Positions 10,371 to 23,223 of a stretch of DNA of 64,000 nucleotides are shown here, one piece after another (the stretch's first letter is position 1; each line of letters opens with the position of its first letter). A program made the position numbers and the translations under genes. Below the pieces are notes generated by a model, which was not told the origin of the DNA, made no database searches, and was given only the letters and a program-made list of their open reading frames with translations. This DNA comes from Larimichthys crocea (taxonomy: Eukaryota > Chordata > Actinopteri > Sciaenidae). The DNA lies in the NCBI RefSeq assembly GCF_000972845.2, contig NC_040016.1, forward strand, positions 2,562,701 to 2,626,700, given 5' to 3'.

Positions 10371-10865
10371 TTGTGGTCAGCTGTGGGGAACGGAAATGGA
10401 CTTTACCAGATTGGTTTTTTGGAATCTGAATGGAAAAACTTTACAGGCCAGGGCTGAGTCTGTATTGGCCAGATTGAGGTGAGATAGAATGGAGAATATG
10501 AGCGCAGAGATGAAGTTGACCCCAACCTTTTCATTTCTGCCCCCCTCACCACTGCTCCCTGTCCCTCGCTCCGTGCTCAGCCTAGCAGGCACTTCCTCGG
10601 CTAGGTGGAAGAAAATATACCGTTAACTGTGACATGGAGTGACTTCAGCTTCTGTCTCTCTTTATTTTCATCCACTTGTCTTCTCTGTGATTCATTGTTC
10701 CCTTGCACCCACTGTCTGGAGTGCAGTATTCACACTTCCTGTCTCTTTGTACACATACAAACATGTACAGGTGAACATGGGGACATGCATTCTCAGACAT
10801 TTTTTAGCTTCATCCACTCTGTCTCTTCTCCTACTTACTTACTCACTCCCTCTTCTTCTCTCCAG
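10371..10865. other. Non-coding DNA right of palindrome II
   Basis: No reverse-complement partner is visible because the matching side lies in the gap. It becomes pyrimidine-rich toward 10790-10865 (CTCTTCTCCTACTTACTTAC-type sequence). No recognisable coding content. Confidence 0.55.
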
Positions 10866-11281
10866 CAGTGGTTGAAATCTTGGATGTATTGGCATGTCTC
10901 CTTTCATCACCCCGTCGTTTGTGAGGAGGATCGAGGAGAGTATGCAGACCTGGGAGAGTGTGTGTTGAGGCGTAAAGGACCCTCTCAGCCCTAAGCCAAG
11001 CCCTGTCCATCCAACGGAGAGCCCAGACGGTGTGATTCAGCCCTCCTGAAGCCTGGCCAACTCTTACTCACAAACAGACACACAGACTCAGAGAGGCACT
11101 CAAAGAGAAAGTCAGACATCCTCTCTCTGCTCTTAAGCCACCATAGCGAGGCCGCACTGAAGGAGCGACAGGGAGAAGTGTTGCGGAGGGGGCAGCTCTG
11201 TGGTTCTCAATCCTCAGGGCAAGGTCACCTTCAACTGGCTAGAAGCATGCAGAACAGATACGAGAACCAGAGAGGGTACAG
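10866..11281 (+). other. Candidate non-coding exon (weak)
   Basis: It is preceded by a good polypyrimidine tract and acceptor (CCCTCTTCTTCTCTCCAG ending at 10865). It ends at a poor donor (CAG followed by GTTAAG at 11282). The segment is less AT-rich than its flanks, has no long conserved-looking frame, and contains an ATG at 11249 that opens a short frame. It could be a 5' untranslated exon or chance; nothing identifies a gene. Confidence 0.15.
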
Positions 11282-13610
11282 GTTAAGTCAGACTTCTAAC
11301 AAACTTCCCTCCAAACAGATTCAACTCCCTCCAGGGCAAACACATAAATTGATGCCTGTGTATGGGGCAACTGGCATGTTTTTAGACTTGCATGCATGAT
11401 TTAGTGGGAGAGAGTGCTGAATGATGGAGAGGGTCATAAGCATGAATCTATAAGCCATGGGGAGTTTGACTTGGATATTTGTGCATATGAACCACAAGCT
11501 TGATAGGATTCTGGGAGCATCATACAAATGTGTGCGGCGATATCTCATTCAGAAATGATCTTTTTTGGAGTGCAAATGAATGGGTTTTCTGTCATAAACG
11601 ATGATTATTTTTATTTTTTTCAGAAAAAAACCTTTGGCCGAAACACTGATTTAAAAAACATTTCTTTAACTATGAAACTCCAGTTTTAAATTAAACATTC
11701 AACACTTATCAATAACATCAGCTGGAATTGCTGTAATCAGGGTGAATGGCAGGAGACAGCAATCTACAGCCCTCATGTTACAGTAGGTTCAAAAGGCAAT
11801 CTTTTCATCAAGTCTACACATCATTTCACTGAATTAATTAGTGAATTTCATCAGGCGTGGTACATTATGCAGGCCTGTATTTCGCAGTGTCCCAGGCTAG
11901 TCACAGTGAGTCCTGTGATGGCCTGTAAGCCAACTGCACGTTGGCATTAGCACTGGCCTCATTGTGTCCAGGTAGGTTAGCCTTGTGGCAGCGTTGTGGC
12001 AGACTTCTTTCTTCCTGGCATCATATCCGCCTTCCCTCTCCAACTTCAAAACCCCACCCCTGAGGTACCCGGTGGGAAGAAACAATGAAAGGCTGACCCA
12101 CAATCGGTTCATTCACATCTAGGCCTTGAGGTGCTGGTTCAGTGCACCCACACTGGTAGTTGACTCGTATGCTTTATGGACATAATGGTAGGGAAATGCA
12201 CAATATGAAGTTTGAAGACAAGGCATAACAAAAGTGTGTGCATGCATGCAAGTAGGACTCATAGTAGTACTATGCGTATAGACCTTGTTTGAAGCCATGC
12301 ATGGACCAAGAAGACTAGAAAGACTGAGAGCAAAGAAGAGAAGGGCGGAAATAGAGAGAGAGAGAGAGGGAGGGGGAGTGTGACAAGCGCCATAACGTCC
12401 TCTGAGATGCATTTGGACAGAGTGAGCATCTGTCAAAACAAGGCAGCCTCAACGGCCGCCTCACTAATGGCTATGGACGTGAGCGACAGAGGGGGAGGAG
12501 AAATGGTGGGGTGGCACTTGCACATTCAAAGAGACACACAAGATTGCCGCTGCACACACACACACACACACACACACAGATATCACACATGCACACACAC
12601 AAACACAACAGCTGCAACTCCTTTTTTTTTTTTTGCTTGCAGCAGATTCCACCAATCATTTGATACCAAATTTCTGCAAAGCAACATTGCAATAGCTATT
12701 GAACTACTTTCATGTTTGGGTGTGTACGTGTGTGTGTGTGTTCATGCGCTCGAGGATGTCAGTGTCTGTGTGCAAGCGCAGTGTGTGCATGTTTACCTTC
12801 CAAGAGTGTTTTTGGTTGTCAGATACCTTCCACCATCTCTCATTGTGATGAATTGGGCACTGTGTCAATCACTCATCTGAATTGTTTTTTTTTTTTCTTT
12901 CTTACTTGTTTTTTTTTTTTCAAGGCAATTTCGGTCGAGTTTCTCTCTCTCCCGCTCTCTCTTTCTTTCTCTCTAAGAAACAACCACAGGCAATCATCCT
13001 TGGGCTTAAATCACAGTCTTAGAAGCAAATGTGACTCTTCATGGCAGTTATAACAATTACATTGCCCACACAAACAATATCATAATTTGACAACATCCCA
13101 AATTACCTTAAATCAAATAGACTACCTCTTTTACAACTGACATTGCCCTGTGTGTTTGATGGGGAATGTACAACATTACATAAGGGAATATAATGTAATA
13201 TTAGACTTCCCCCCCAGGTCTGTAGAGAAAGTGTGAAGAAAAGAAAATACTACAATGTTACCCAGATCTTAACTGCCTAGAGCTACTACAACTGTGCGCA
13301 CAGCAGGAATCCATGCAAGAAGACAGAGCGCCATTAGAAATGCAAACTAAATTACCCTTACACCAAAAAGTATTAATTAAATCTCTCAACCTTTAACGTT
13401 TATCTTCAAGAAACTGCATCTGTTTTCAGAGCTCATTGTTTTCAGTGTAGACAAGGGTACAAGATCACTGAGACAAAATGACTAAAAGTATTATTTTTTT
13501 CCTGCCTTATATAGTGAAAATCTGAATACTTGAGGAGTTTTAGTTTTTATTTAAAGAAGGCCCTAATTATGAAGGCATCCTTGAGACAACCATGAATATA
13601 AATGCTTTAC
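11282..13610. other. Non-coding DNA with microsatellites
   Basis: It holds a GA tract (about 12353-12372), a CA tract, poly-T runs near 12628, 12887 and 12910, and TG-rich sequence at 12720-12790. The open frames over these tracts are low-complexity shadows. Confidence 0.6.
12553..12578. repeat. (CA)13 microsatellite
   Basis: Uninterrupted CA units, followed by shorter CA runs to about 12606. Confidence 0.95.
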
Positions 13611-13954
13611 AGATCACACAATGGCTGCAAAAAAACTTATGAATGTTAAACAACAAATGACTACAATCTTACATCTTAGTTCTCTGCTACTGCAATGCAG
13701 AGGAAGATGGAAATTGCTTCTCCATACTTCAAATGACACAATTGGATAGACAGTGGATTCAGAACTCACTAGCGCAGTACTTCTTTGAGACCTGGCTATT
13801 AAGATCACATGCCCACAAAATGACAGAAAATCATTTGTAGATGAATTGTCGATGGATGTATACCAGACCCAAAGATGGTGCCTATTCAGTTCAATGAGAT
13901 TTGCTTGCCTGGTGCATACAACAAATATAGTTTATAGTTTCTTTGTTTACAGGT

Positions 13955-14320
13955 ACCTCTTTCATAATGGTGGTCTATGGAGAAAATTCAATGGAGAGGT
14001 TGCCACTTGGTCTGAACCCACAGAAAACCCAGAATTATTAAAGTTAGAGGCCAGAACGTAAAATTCATTGTCACCACCATCTGGCAAAATTGCATCAACT
14101 GGTACTGCTACTTGTGGTATCATTGATAACCACAGTGCTGCTGCTTCCAGCGTTCTCAAGAAGCGCTCATCTGATCGACTTGTGTTCCCTTGGGTCCTCA
14201 GCAAGATTCTCACCAAGTGTGAATTTGATCAGATGATATAGTCAAGAAATTCAAAGGACAGTCATGCATAAACAGACATACAGAGATTCCTTACTTTATA
14301 GTTATTTAAAAGACATAGAA
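13955..14320. repeat. Degraded interspersed-repeat fragment (tentative)
   Basis: The stretch with GGTGGTCTATGGAG, then GGTCCTCAGCAAGATTCTCACCAAGTGTG, then ACAGACATACAGAGATTCCT resembles, from memory, a diverged fish repeat that ends in a GACAGACAGACA-type motif. Two unrelated short frames overlap on opposite strands, as expected for a decayed element. No class is assigned. Confidence 0.3.
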
Positions 14321-14895
14321 ACTGGCTGCAAATTAGACATGAGTTCTTTTCCAATGAATGATCAATGATTGATCTTGGGGTTAAGAGTGTTTGTAGTAAT
14401 GCCCCAAGAAAGAGGTTTCACACCCCACACAGTGCTTAAAAATAAGTGCCTGGCTATTAAGAGCTTTTTAATCTTGGCTGTCCATGGTGTTGGGGAATTT
14501 ATTTGCAAGTCATTTGGCTTATTTAAGTGTTTGGAAGTTATATACTGAAAAGCATAAAATCTTAGGTCTAACAAAAAAATAATGTATATGCAATTCTGTT
14601 TATTTGCATCCCATTTACGTACCTGGGCAATATCAGATCAGATACAGTATCTCATGTGCCTCCAAATGCTTCAACTACAGTAACAGTGCAAAAATATATA
14701 CTTACACCATTCATCTCCACCCATTTAGTATATATCATCCATATAATATAACTACAGCAGTAAACGTACTGTGACAAATAAAGTAGGACCAAATGTCCGA
14801 GATTCCATTTTATGTTATTGCATGATACATGTTGAAGTGGAAGTACAGTATGTTTGTTACAGGTCCCGGTGTTGGTACCACAGCAACAAAAGACC

Positions 14896-14923
14896 AATCT
14901 GTAAAATACAGATAAGGTTTAGC
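14896..14923 (+). repeat. Dispersed 28-bp motif, copy 1
   Basis: AATCTGTAAAATACAGATAA followed by GGTTTAGC. It contains a small inverted repeat (ATCTGTA/TACAGAT) and recurs at 16106-16134. A shorter relative lies at 40741-40771. It is probably a conserved end of an unnamed repeat. Confidence 0.55.
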
Positions 14924-16105
14924 AGCGATGAAGACACAGAGTGTTCAGTTTATCATCCAGATTGCATCTTTTTTTTTTTTTTTGTAATTCACAATAAAAT
15001 ACTCAATACCTTACATTTCTCTGAGTGTCAGTCTCTGATTCAGTCCATAATTGTGGCTTAAGTGCACAGAACAACCATGAATCCAGTATTATCTCACAGT
15101 GTATGACCACAGCTATAGCTATTTCACATTCCTGGTATGCTTCAAGCATTCTGGTACACATTATCACCTGTCAGTAAATCATGGAAACTATAATGATATA
15201 GTGCGAGTTACAGCAATACTTACCTGTACTTGAAGCAAGCAATGTGTAATCTCACAGTCCTGGTCACAGTCACAAACTGACCACATGTGCACATGACCAG
15301 TACAAAAGTACAAAAACAAAGTACAAAAATGTCATACAGCCATATAGAAGTAAACATGGAGAACACTGGCATCAGCATTTACAGTTTCATTTATAAGTTG
15401 ATGTGTAGTGGAAGCCAGTGAATTAGTGGGCAAAAGATAATTAGGAGGAGCAGAAAGGGGGCCAAATTTGTAATTATGGCTCTTGGTGGAGCAATATTTC
15501 TGTAAGGAGTTGGATCCAGGAGTGGTAAGATCGTCACATGAATTGGCTTTCACTTTACTTATGAGATCTAACACCTCACTGTCCCTCTAATGACTACCTC
15601 TGACACAGCTGTCTCCCATTTTGTATCTACAGAGTGAGTTCCACCAGTCCCGAATTGTGTGTAGAGTGACATAAAAGTCCCATTAATTCTAATATGACTG
15701 TTCAGGCTTCAAAAATCAGATCTGAATCTAATTTAGGACCATATATGAAAGTGGCTAAATCAGAATTTAAAAATTAAATTTAAATTCCATATTTTTTGTG
15801 CCATTCACACTGTTAAAAAATTTAGTTTTATAACTAGGTTCAGGAATAAGGGCCACACCTCGTACTCATCCAGTTTCCGTATCTCAATTACTTAAACACA
15901 TCTTTTCTGTTCACTCCCTCTTTGACTCCGTTGTTACATGAACACTCTTACCTGCACTATGGACCAAGAACTTACCCTCAACGCCTCCGACAGAGATTTG
16001 ATGGAAGAAATATCCAACACACCCGAAAAGTGTCCGAGACATCTCCATCTCCGGTAATTCCCGCTAGACAGCCACCATGGCTGTGCTCTGCAGCCGTCAA
16101 CTACT

Positions 16106-16134
16106 AATCTGTAAAATGCAGATAAAGTTCAGCG
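16106..16134 (+). repeat. Dispersed 28-bp motif, copy 2
   Basis: AATCTGTAAAATGCAGATAA followed by AGTTCAGCG. It matches 14896-14923 at all but a few positions, in the same orientation, and is followed by GTTTTCCCC. The later CAGCGTTTTC-like string is shared with the 40741 copy. Confidence 0.55.
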
Positions 16135-17524
16135 TTTTCCCCTGTGACAACGTGGGGTGCAACTGCCCCATGCCAGACACAAAAGTGGTCACACAAGTTT
16201 AGGGTCTACCAAAGTATGTTTAAGAAACTAATCACTTTACCACCTGCTTAAAACTAAAATACAAAATGAACAAAAACTATTGCTAGAAAGTTAGACAACC
16301 ACATCAAAGTTAAATATTTAGACTCTACATATAACACCACATACACATCTGCAATGGGAGAACTATGGGTTACCTTCACTAAAAATGTGGGCAATTGTTT
16401 CAGTCTGATATCACCAGCTATGCAGCTTGTACAATAAGGCATTGTAACCTCACTTTCATATGAAAACTCGTTAGGTGCCCTATTATCTAAGGACAACCAG
16501 CTGGAACAATGCCTAATCAGGTCACCTTTAAAATGCCCTTAATTAAGAGCTTTGGTCAGCAACTTTGTTCTGCAGGACTGTGCTATCATACATGTACATG
16601 TGCAATCAGAGGCTCTTTGGCTGAATGCAACAAAGGAGTCGATTAGTGGTTCTTGCAAAAGGAAGTAAAATAAGTTGGTGAAAGACAGGGGCTTCTTCAG
16701 CTAGAGAAACAGATTGTCTATGCTATGTTTCCTCAGAGGTTTTCCCGAACTATCACAACATGTCTATGTGTGAACGTGCATTACGGCAATACCACACTGG
16801 GCACGTCTCACAGATGCTGTCTTGGTCCATTCTGCACGTGATTTTAAACGCCACCAGGAACATTTCAGAAGTGGAGCATTTTGCCCACTAGACTTTATTA
16901 ACTTGCTCATATTTGGCCATTTTTCCTGGGTTAATGTGCTTCTAAATATGTAAATATGCTATACAATATACAAAGTTAAATTATTTCCCTTTTGCCTGTT
17001 TTTACGATGGGAAGATTGTACTAGGTGTTTTATTCTCTATATCGTTTGAGTGTTGCTCGTTGCATGCATCAAAAATAGAACAGCCGCATGTTCTCGGCAG
17101 AGCAGAGACCCACTTTTCGGACAACTCTAAAATGGACCACAGCGCTTCCAGTGAGGTATTAAACAGTAAACGGCCGTGATTAGCCCCAGTGTCCACAGCA
17201 CACACAGAACAAGTTGCATCCGATGGAATTTAGCTTTTAGCAGACTTTACTAACATTTCTATTTCCTTTATATGTTAAGGTGCCAAACACATTTACCAAA
17301 CATATTTATCATTTATCTCTTGGCAAGCATTAATGTACGTTTCTGTCGCCTGTGTCCACATTTTGGATGGATGGGGAAAAAAATGCACTTTGTTCATGTC
17401 ATTGAAGAACTTATGGCTGTGAGGTGAAGTAACAGCCAGAGTTAAAAGTTAAAATAATAGCTCGAGAGAATGCATTTATTTGCTTTTTGCAGAGAATGAT
17501 CAATGTAATGTGCATGCTTCAAGT

Positions 17525-17600
17525 ACAATATGTAGGAGTAATTTAGCTTAGCATATAAACTGGAAGCAGGGGGAAACAGCTAGCCTGGACGTCTTCTAAA
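17525..17600. repeat. Fragment of TTAGCTTAGCATAAAGACTGG-type repeat
   Basis: TTTAGCTTAGCATATAAACT then GGAAGCAGGGGGAAACAGCT, then AGCCTGG, matches the core of a fish inverted-repeat element I recall. Fuller relatives in this window are at 27646-28022, 44376-44712 and 53540-53765. Only the core survives here. Confidence 0.6.
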
Positions 17601-18244
17601 AGCAAAAGTAACTTGTTATTGACAATTTATGCTGTCTTTTCAGCATGTGTTGTCATTTAGGTTTTTATATTGTTTCATTCCAAGCTGAATATGCATGGCA
17701 TTTGTTGAGCCTCACTAATTTAGGAAACAGAAACTTGGTTGTTAAGTTGTGCATCAAATTTTCCAAAATGCTCACAACGTATGTTATGACCAGTCACGAT
17801 TGGTGAATTTGTGCTAGATTTACATTTCAAAGTTTCAATGGATTTAAACAAATAGCAGCAACAAAGTTAGTCTGTGATAAAACAAACAAGCAAGTACACA
17901 TTCTCCTCACAAACAGCCCTGGTTAAGTACAAAGAAAATTGATTTGATTTGACAGACAACCCTTGTTTTATGATCCCTTAAGTTAAACACACAAACTTTA
18001 CCACTTTTTTCTGTGTGCCTCTCTCTCCCGCACACACATACACACATGCATACACACACAGAGCATTGCATGGTGTGTTTTTCTTGGGATTTTGACAAAC
18101 AACAACAGTGACCTTTAAGGGAGGCGAGGCAGCATGGCTGTGATCACAGGGAATGGAAACGGAGCCAGAGTGAAATGTCAACCGTCCCTGTGGTCTTAGC
18201 ACTGACGCAAAACTGCCAGAAAAGGGAGAGAGAAAATGTGTGTC

Positions 18245-18248
<4 letters not shown>
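17601..18248. other. Non-coding DNA, no gene seen
   Basis: AT-rich, with a short CA-rich stretch near 18035-18060. No recognisable element. Confidence 0.6.

Positions 18249-18331
<83 letters not shown>
18249..18331. repeat. Compound (TG)n-(AG)n microsatellite
   Basis: About 20 TG units run directly into about 21 AG units. TG runs can adopt Z-DNA and AG/CT runs can form triplex. The long frames over it on both strands (THTHTH, SLSLSL, REREREs) are shadows. Confidence 0.97.
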
Positions 18332-18335
<4 letters not shown>

Positions 18336-20524
18336 TAATTTTGCAGGGGATTGTTGTATGTGTGTATGTGGATATTTGTGTCTATCAGTGTGTGAAAGTG
18401 CATCATTGTGCATGTGTGTGGCAGAAAAGTGTTTTATCAGCATTGTTTTTGGAAAGTTTAGTACAGATGATGTGCCTCACAGGACACATGTTTTATCAAA
18501 CATAGCTGACACCCACTGAGATTCATATGAGTCATCCTGGTGGTAAGATTGCAAAAAGAAATCACTGCACCTACAGTTGATGCTTCATCTCTTCTACTGA
18601 GTGTCAGGGAGTTTCCTGGCATTTAACGTGCATGCATGAGTCACACTGTGTTAGAGTCATTATAGTCACACAATTTATGTGTGAAATGGTACGAAATGTA
18701 TGAGGTAGGACTGTCAATGACACTCTTCCTCCAGGTTGTGAACTGGGCTAAACTAGCATGTGAAACATCAACTGAGTTGCGGATGTTCCCAGCAGGGGTA
18801 TATGCAGTAGCAGACAACCTCCGACACGACTACAAATGTATTCCAAATCAAACCCCATTTAAGAAACACCACCATGGACAGTTTTTGGAATTTCAAAATT
18901 TACTCTTCTCCCATGTGACTTCAGTTGTAAGGTGCAAACGGAGAGGTCAATGCCGATGAGTGGCAAAACATCAACTTATACTCTTTTTTTTTTAAACCTT
19001 TAAACCTTGTTCTTGATTATTTGAGCATTTGTTCAAACTTTAAAGACTTCTTACCAGGCAATATTCTGATATTTTGTAACTCTGGGGGTTAAATCCATTT
19101 ATCAGTGGCTGCATTTGTACAAAAAAAACAAACAAAAACAAAATCACATCAAAAAATTCTAAAAATGCTTTAAATCTAAGATAAATAAATGAAAATGTAA
19201 AATTCTGTTCATGAATGCTGAAAATAATAGAAAATATCAACTTTACATGATTTTAAGATTTTATTCTGTCAAAGACTACTTTCTCTTGTTCTAAGACTGT
19301 TACCTCCTCATTTCCTCATTTCACATCTCATGTGCTGGATGTATCAGTATGTACTGGTACTCCATTAAATTGGAAATAATTACACTGTGCATTGCAGGGC
19401 TGTAATTTAAAGTGTTACCGTTTTATATTTTCAATTTGGCACATTAGGCTATATTCATTTGAGTACTTGGAAGCATTCCTGACTGACATGTTGGCATTTT
19501 TGAATGCTATTTTAAGTCAAAGGGGTTGGAAAAGGAAAAGGAGTGCTCTATGTGCTGGCTTATTCTATTCACGTGTTTATATTTGGATATTTCATTTAGA
19601 TAAACATTGATGTTCATATTTATGTTACAGAGTTGCAGTCAGAAGTGGTTGTGTTTAATCTGTCATACAAAAGTCCAACCTTGCTGTCATGTACAGGAAA
19701 CTGTTTTTCCCGTAAGAATCGTTTCAAAAGCAAAAAAGATACATTTTTAAATCCCTCTATTCAAGCTTCACTGAGTACTAAAAAACAGCCCTGCAATCAA
19801 TATGATGGCCTCCTGTGTTTTGCAAGAAGCTGGACTGAGAGACCAATTTCCTTTCAGTTTTTCATGTAATGTTCATGGAACAGAGACAAGAAATTGCAAT
19901 GAGCAATATTCAAGTGGCCAGTCCTCCATTCATATTTTTAAAAGCTTTGGGTGGATGTTATAACTTGGCTGCTGCTTTGATTTCTCATAGTTGGTTCACC
20001 AGAGTTTCACAGTGGCATTGGCATTTAGGTTAACACTTTTTAACAACCACGGTGCCCTCCTACTCAACAGGCGGCAGGTCTTAGCGTGAGGTAACTGTGA
20101 CTATTATGCAAATACAATGCAGGATATGCAACATGGGGTGGGGTCCTGAGGTACTGGGTACCCCCAAAGGTGCACCTAATCTAGGTTTCACTTGATGCAC
20201 ACCAGGGACACCAGGCCTCTGCAGTTTGGTTGGGTAGAGGGAGGCACAGCATGTGTGGATCTGGCACAGTTTGAGGTAGGGAGCCGGTCTGTCATAGCAG
20301 TATGGATTCTGTAGAAATGTGCCAGCTGATAGAAAGGCGTGTGGGAGGGTGTCACTGTGGGGGCTATACACCGTTTGAAACCCCAAGAGCTGTAACTAAC
20401 CTACACACAAACAGAAACAATTGCATGCTCGGCTTTCCACTGTGGGAGGCATGCATTTAATCAAAGGAAATTAGATTGCAGACTTTGCTTGTGTATGCGG
20501 GTCCTATGGACCAGTAATCAGATT
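18332..20524. other. Non-coding DNA, no gene seen
   Basis: Unique-looking, mostly AT-rich sequence. The block 20080-20390 is GC-richer with a 101-codon minus-strand frame that I do not recognise and would not call. Confidence 0.55.
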
Positions 20525-20642
20525 GTATAATACTGTATCACACATTGCACTGTATCATATTGCATTGTGGTGTATAATATTGTATCATATCATGTCATAT
20601 CATGTTACTATATCACATTGCACTGCATTTAATAGCATCATA
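20525..20642. repeat. Degenerate TATCATATTGCACTG-type tandem tract
   Basis: Imperfect units built from TATCATAT, CACATTGCACTG and GTATAATATTG recur several times over about 115 bp (for example CACATTGCACT at both 20541 and 20614). It looks like an old minisatellite or a slipped AT-rich tract. Confidence 0.6.
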
Positions 20643-21934
20643 TGTTTTTGTTGTTGTTGATGTTTTGTTTTTTTCACTGTGTCCTATGGTTTCTACTTTT
20701 TCTGAGATTCTACCATGCTGTGTAGGGTCAGTGTGATATTAAACGCAACAGAAAAACATCTCAACACATTCTATACTGAGATGCATATTTATATGTATTG
20801 GATTTTGCTTTTCAAGTGCTATGAAGAATATGAATTTGTATATTATCACTGCCTTGTTAACGCTTGCCAGTGCATTTGATTGACTGTGTTATATGGATGC
20901 ACACCCTAAAAGAATTTGGGAAAAATGAAAGTAAGACTGAAATGAAAACCATTCAAAAACAAGAACTATGACATCATGTATTTACAATTTTCTGCAACAT
21001 AAAAACTAAATGATAATGTCAAAGATGGATGAATGGGCAAATAAATCCATTAATGTTTTATTATAGTGTTATTCAACGACTTTAGCATTTATCTGCATTT
21101 TTGAGAAGTACCTGGTTAATACACACAGACACTCTCCGTTTAAAAAACAACAACAAAAACTCTCTAGCATGGCTCTAGATGATGTGTTTAACCATTGGTT
21201 TAGCCCTCCGCTGACTTTATATTGGATATAATATAATGATTTAATTGTGCAGCTCATCTAGACTTAACAAATGGTATTGACCCAAACAATTCGAATTCTG
21301 ATCATGAAATTAATTATTACATAAGAGTGGTGACACCTTGAGAATTTATCCACTTTCAACCACCACTTTTTTCACAACGCAAGCAATGTAAGCTTTGAGC
21401 TAGTGCGTATCACGTGACGCCATTGCTTTCATTACACAGTTGGGCCACTACAGTGTGTCATCTGGCTTCAAAACCCAGCGCATTTCCTGGGGGCTTGTGG
21501 AGTACTTGTTCCTGCATTATTTGCAATTTGTTTCTATCCACCCCTGTCTACAATGCATTAGGGTTGTAATGATAAGTGTGGATTGATGTGTGTAATATAG
21601 AAAATGTGTTGGTTCACTTTTGCACAGCGTGTAAACTGTAACTCCTGGGCTTTGGTTGCAGTCTGTGGGGAGAGCAAAAGAAGCATTGGCCAAATCTCAG
21701 AACCCCTCGGTTATTGTCTAAAGATGATTTAGCTTTTTATGTTTTTGTAAAGTTACCTGAAGCAGAAATGTGTCTTTCATGTCATTCTAGCTTATTAAGT
21801 TGCTAATCGGACTGCAGAGGAAGTAATGGCCAGGATATCCATTACCCATTTTCAGCATATCTGCTGGCTGTACTGTAGGCCCAGAAACCATTGCCAATAG
21901 AGGCTAAATCGTCATCAGACAATGGCCGATGGAT
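20643..21934. other. Non-coding DNA, no gene seen
   Basis: AT-rich sequence, with stops in every frame and no recognised repeat. Confidence 0.55.
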
Positions 21935-22135
21935 TCTAAGACTAGGGACTCGGCGGTTGGTTCATGTCCAGGTCAGACCGCCGTATGAGTAACTGGAGAG
22001 CTACCAGTTCACCTCTGGGCACTGTTGAAGTGCCCTTGAAGACACCACTGAGCTCCTAACTGCTCCCTTGGCACTGCTACATGGCAGCCCATCACTTGCC
22101 ATCTCTCTTCTCTTTCTTCTTCTTATATAAAGGTT
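21935..22135 (+). repeat. SINE-like or other short interspersed repeat fragment
   Basis: The run CTGGAGAGCTACCAGTTCAC, CTCTGGGCACTGTTGAAGTG, CCCTTGA, then CTAACTGCTCCC, GGCACTGCTACATGGC and AGCCCATC matches a very common fish repeat I recall, in the usual order. It is diverged and partial, and the class is not certain. Confidence 0.6.
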
Positions 22136-23183
22136 TAAAGGTGTCTTGATGCTTGATAGAAGATTCTGCTGGTGCATTCAAGGGGCAAAAAAGTTCTGAA
22201 ATTCACAAGTGAAAGGACTTTTATATGCACTTTGACTGCATAAGACAGCTGACCCAAAAGTGAAAGGCAGACCAAGACGGTGGAAAGCGAGAAACAAATG
22301 TGTGAGCATGTGCATGCATGTGTGTTCATTGTATGTGTGTGTAGTTGCAAGGGTATTTGTGTGTGTGTGTGTGTATGTGTGCTTCTGCATGTGTAAGTGA
22401 GTGAGCTCCTGGGCTGTATTGGTATTTTGAAATGTGATTGACAGGGGAGAAGTCTATTAGGTGAGATTGTTAACAGACTTGAGCCTGTTATCTGCTCCAG
22501 GCAGCCGTGAAAGGGGACGGCTGATTCACAAGGAAGCTATTGAGAATTTCAAAGGTGTTGTCTGACTGATTTGGGCCCGGGCCCACGTCACACTGAGCCA
22601 GCAAACTGAGCTTGTTCTCGAATCCACACTGATCAATGCTCTTTCACATTCTCCCTCCTTTCATTGTCTGTGTCTCTGCTGCTCTTTTTTCTGAATATTT
22701 TTTCTCTGTTCTCACATTTCTTCAAGCATTTTAAGCCTCTTTTTGTCTCTACTTTGCTAACTTAGCATTTTCCCTAGACTGTGATACAAACTATGTCTTC
22801 TCCTCTTTATTGCATTTTTCAATACACCAGAAACTTTGCCTCTACTGAACATAACTTAATCCGCACAATTACGCATATAGAGACAACTAATCAAGCTATA
22901 CTTTTGCACAGGCAAGCCCAAAAGCAAACAAAGTTAGCTGATTTGCTTACACTGTACTTCCCATCCTTGTTTTAGCTGCATGAATATTTTATATCCTTTT
23001 TGTTTATGTTGCTTGTGAGCATTAGTTGAACAGCCATCTCCAACCCATGAATTTCTTTGAATACCAAATACAGTTAACAGAGTGAAAACTCTATTCTCAG
23101 TGGCTGAATAGGATCTAAGAAATCTGACTGCAGGGGCTGCAAACTCGTAGACCAAGTAGAAATATGGAAATAATAGTCAAGAA

Positions 23184-23223
<40 letters not shown>

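Larger units (their letters stand above)
14321..17524. other. Non-coding DNA, repeat-derived in part
   Basis: Mostly unique-looking sequence with short frames. The motif CTGTAAAATRCAGATAARG occurs twice, at 14899 and 16109 (see separate entries). The stretch 16800-17200 has a mobile-element-like feel (long, slightly GC-richer block between AT-rich flanks), but I cannot name it. Confidence 0.45.

Noticed and set aside
12380..12880. 166-codon plus-strand frame
   Set aside because: It is driven by CA, TG and poly-T runs (THTHTH, FFFF). No domain.
17978..18519. Long frames on both strands around the TG/AG tract
   Set aside because: Low-complexity shadows of one compound microsatellite.
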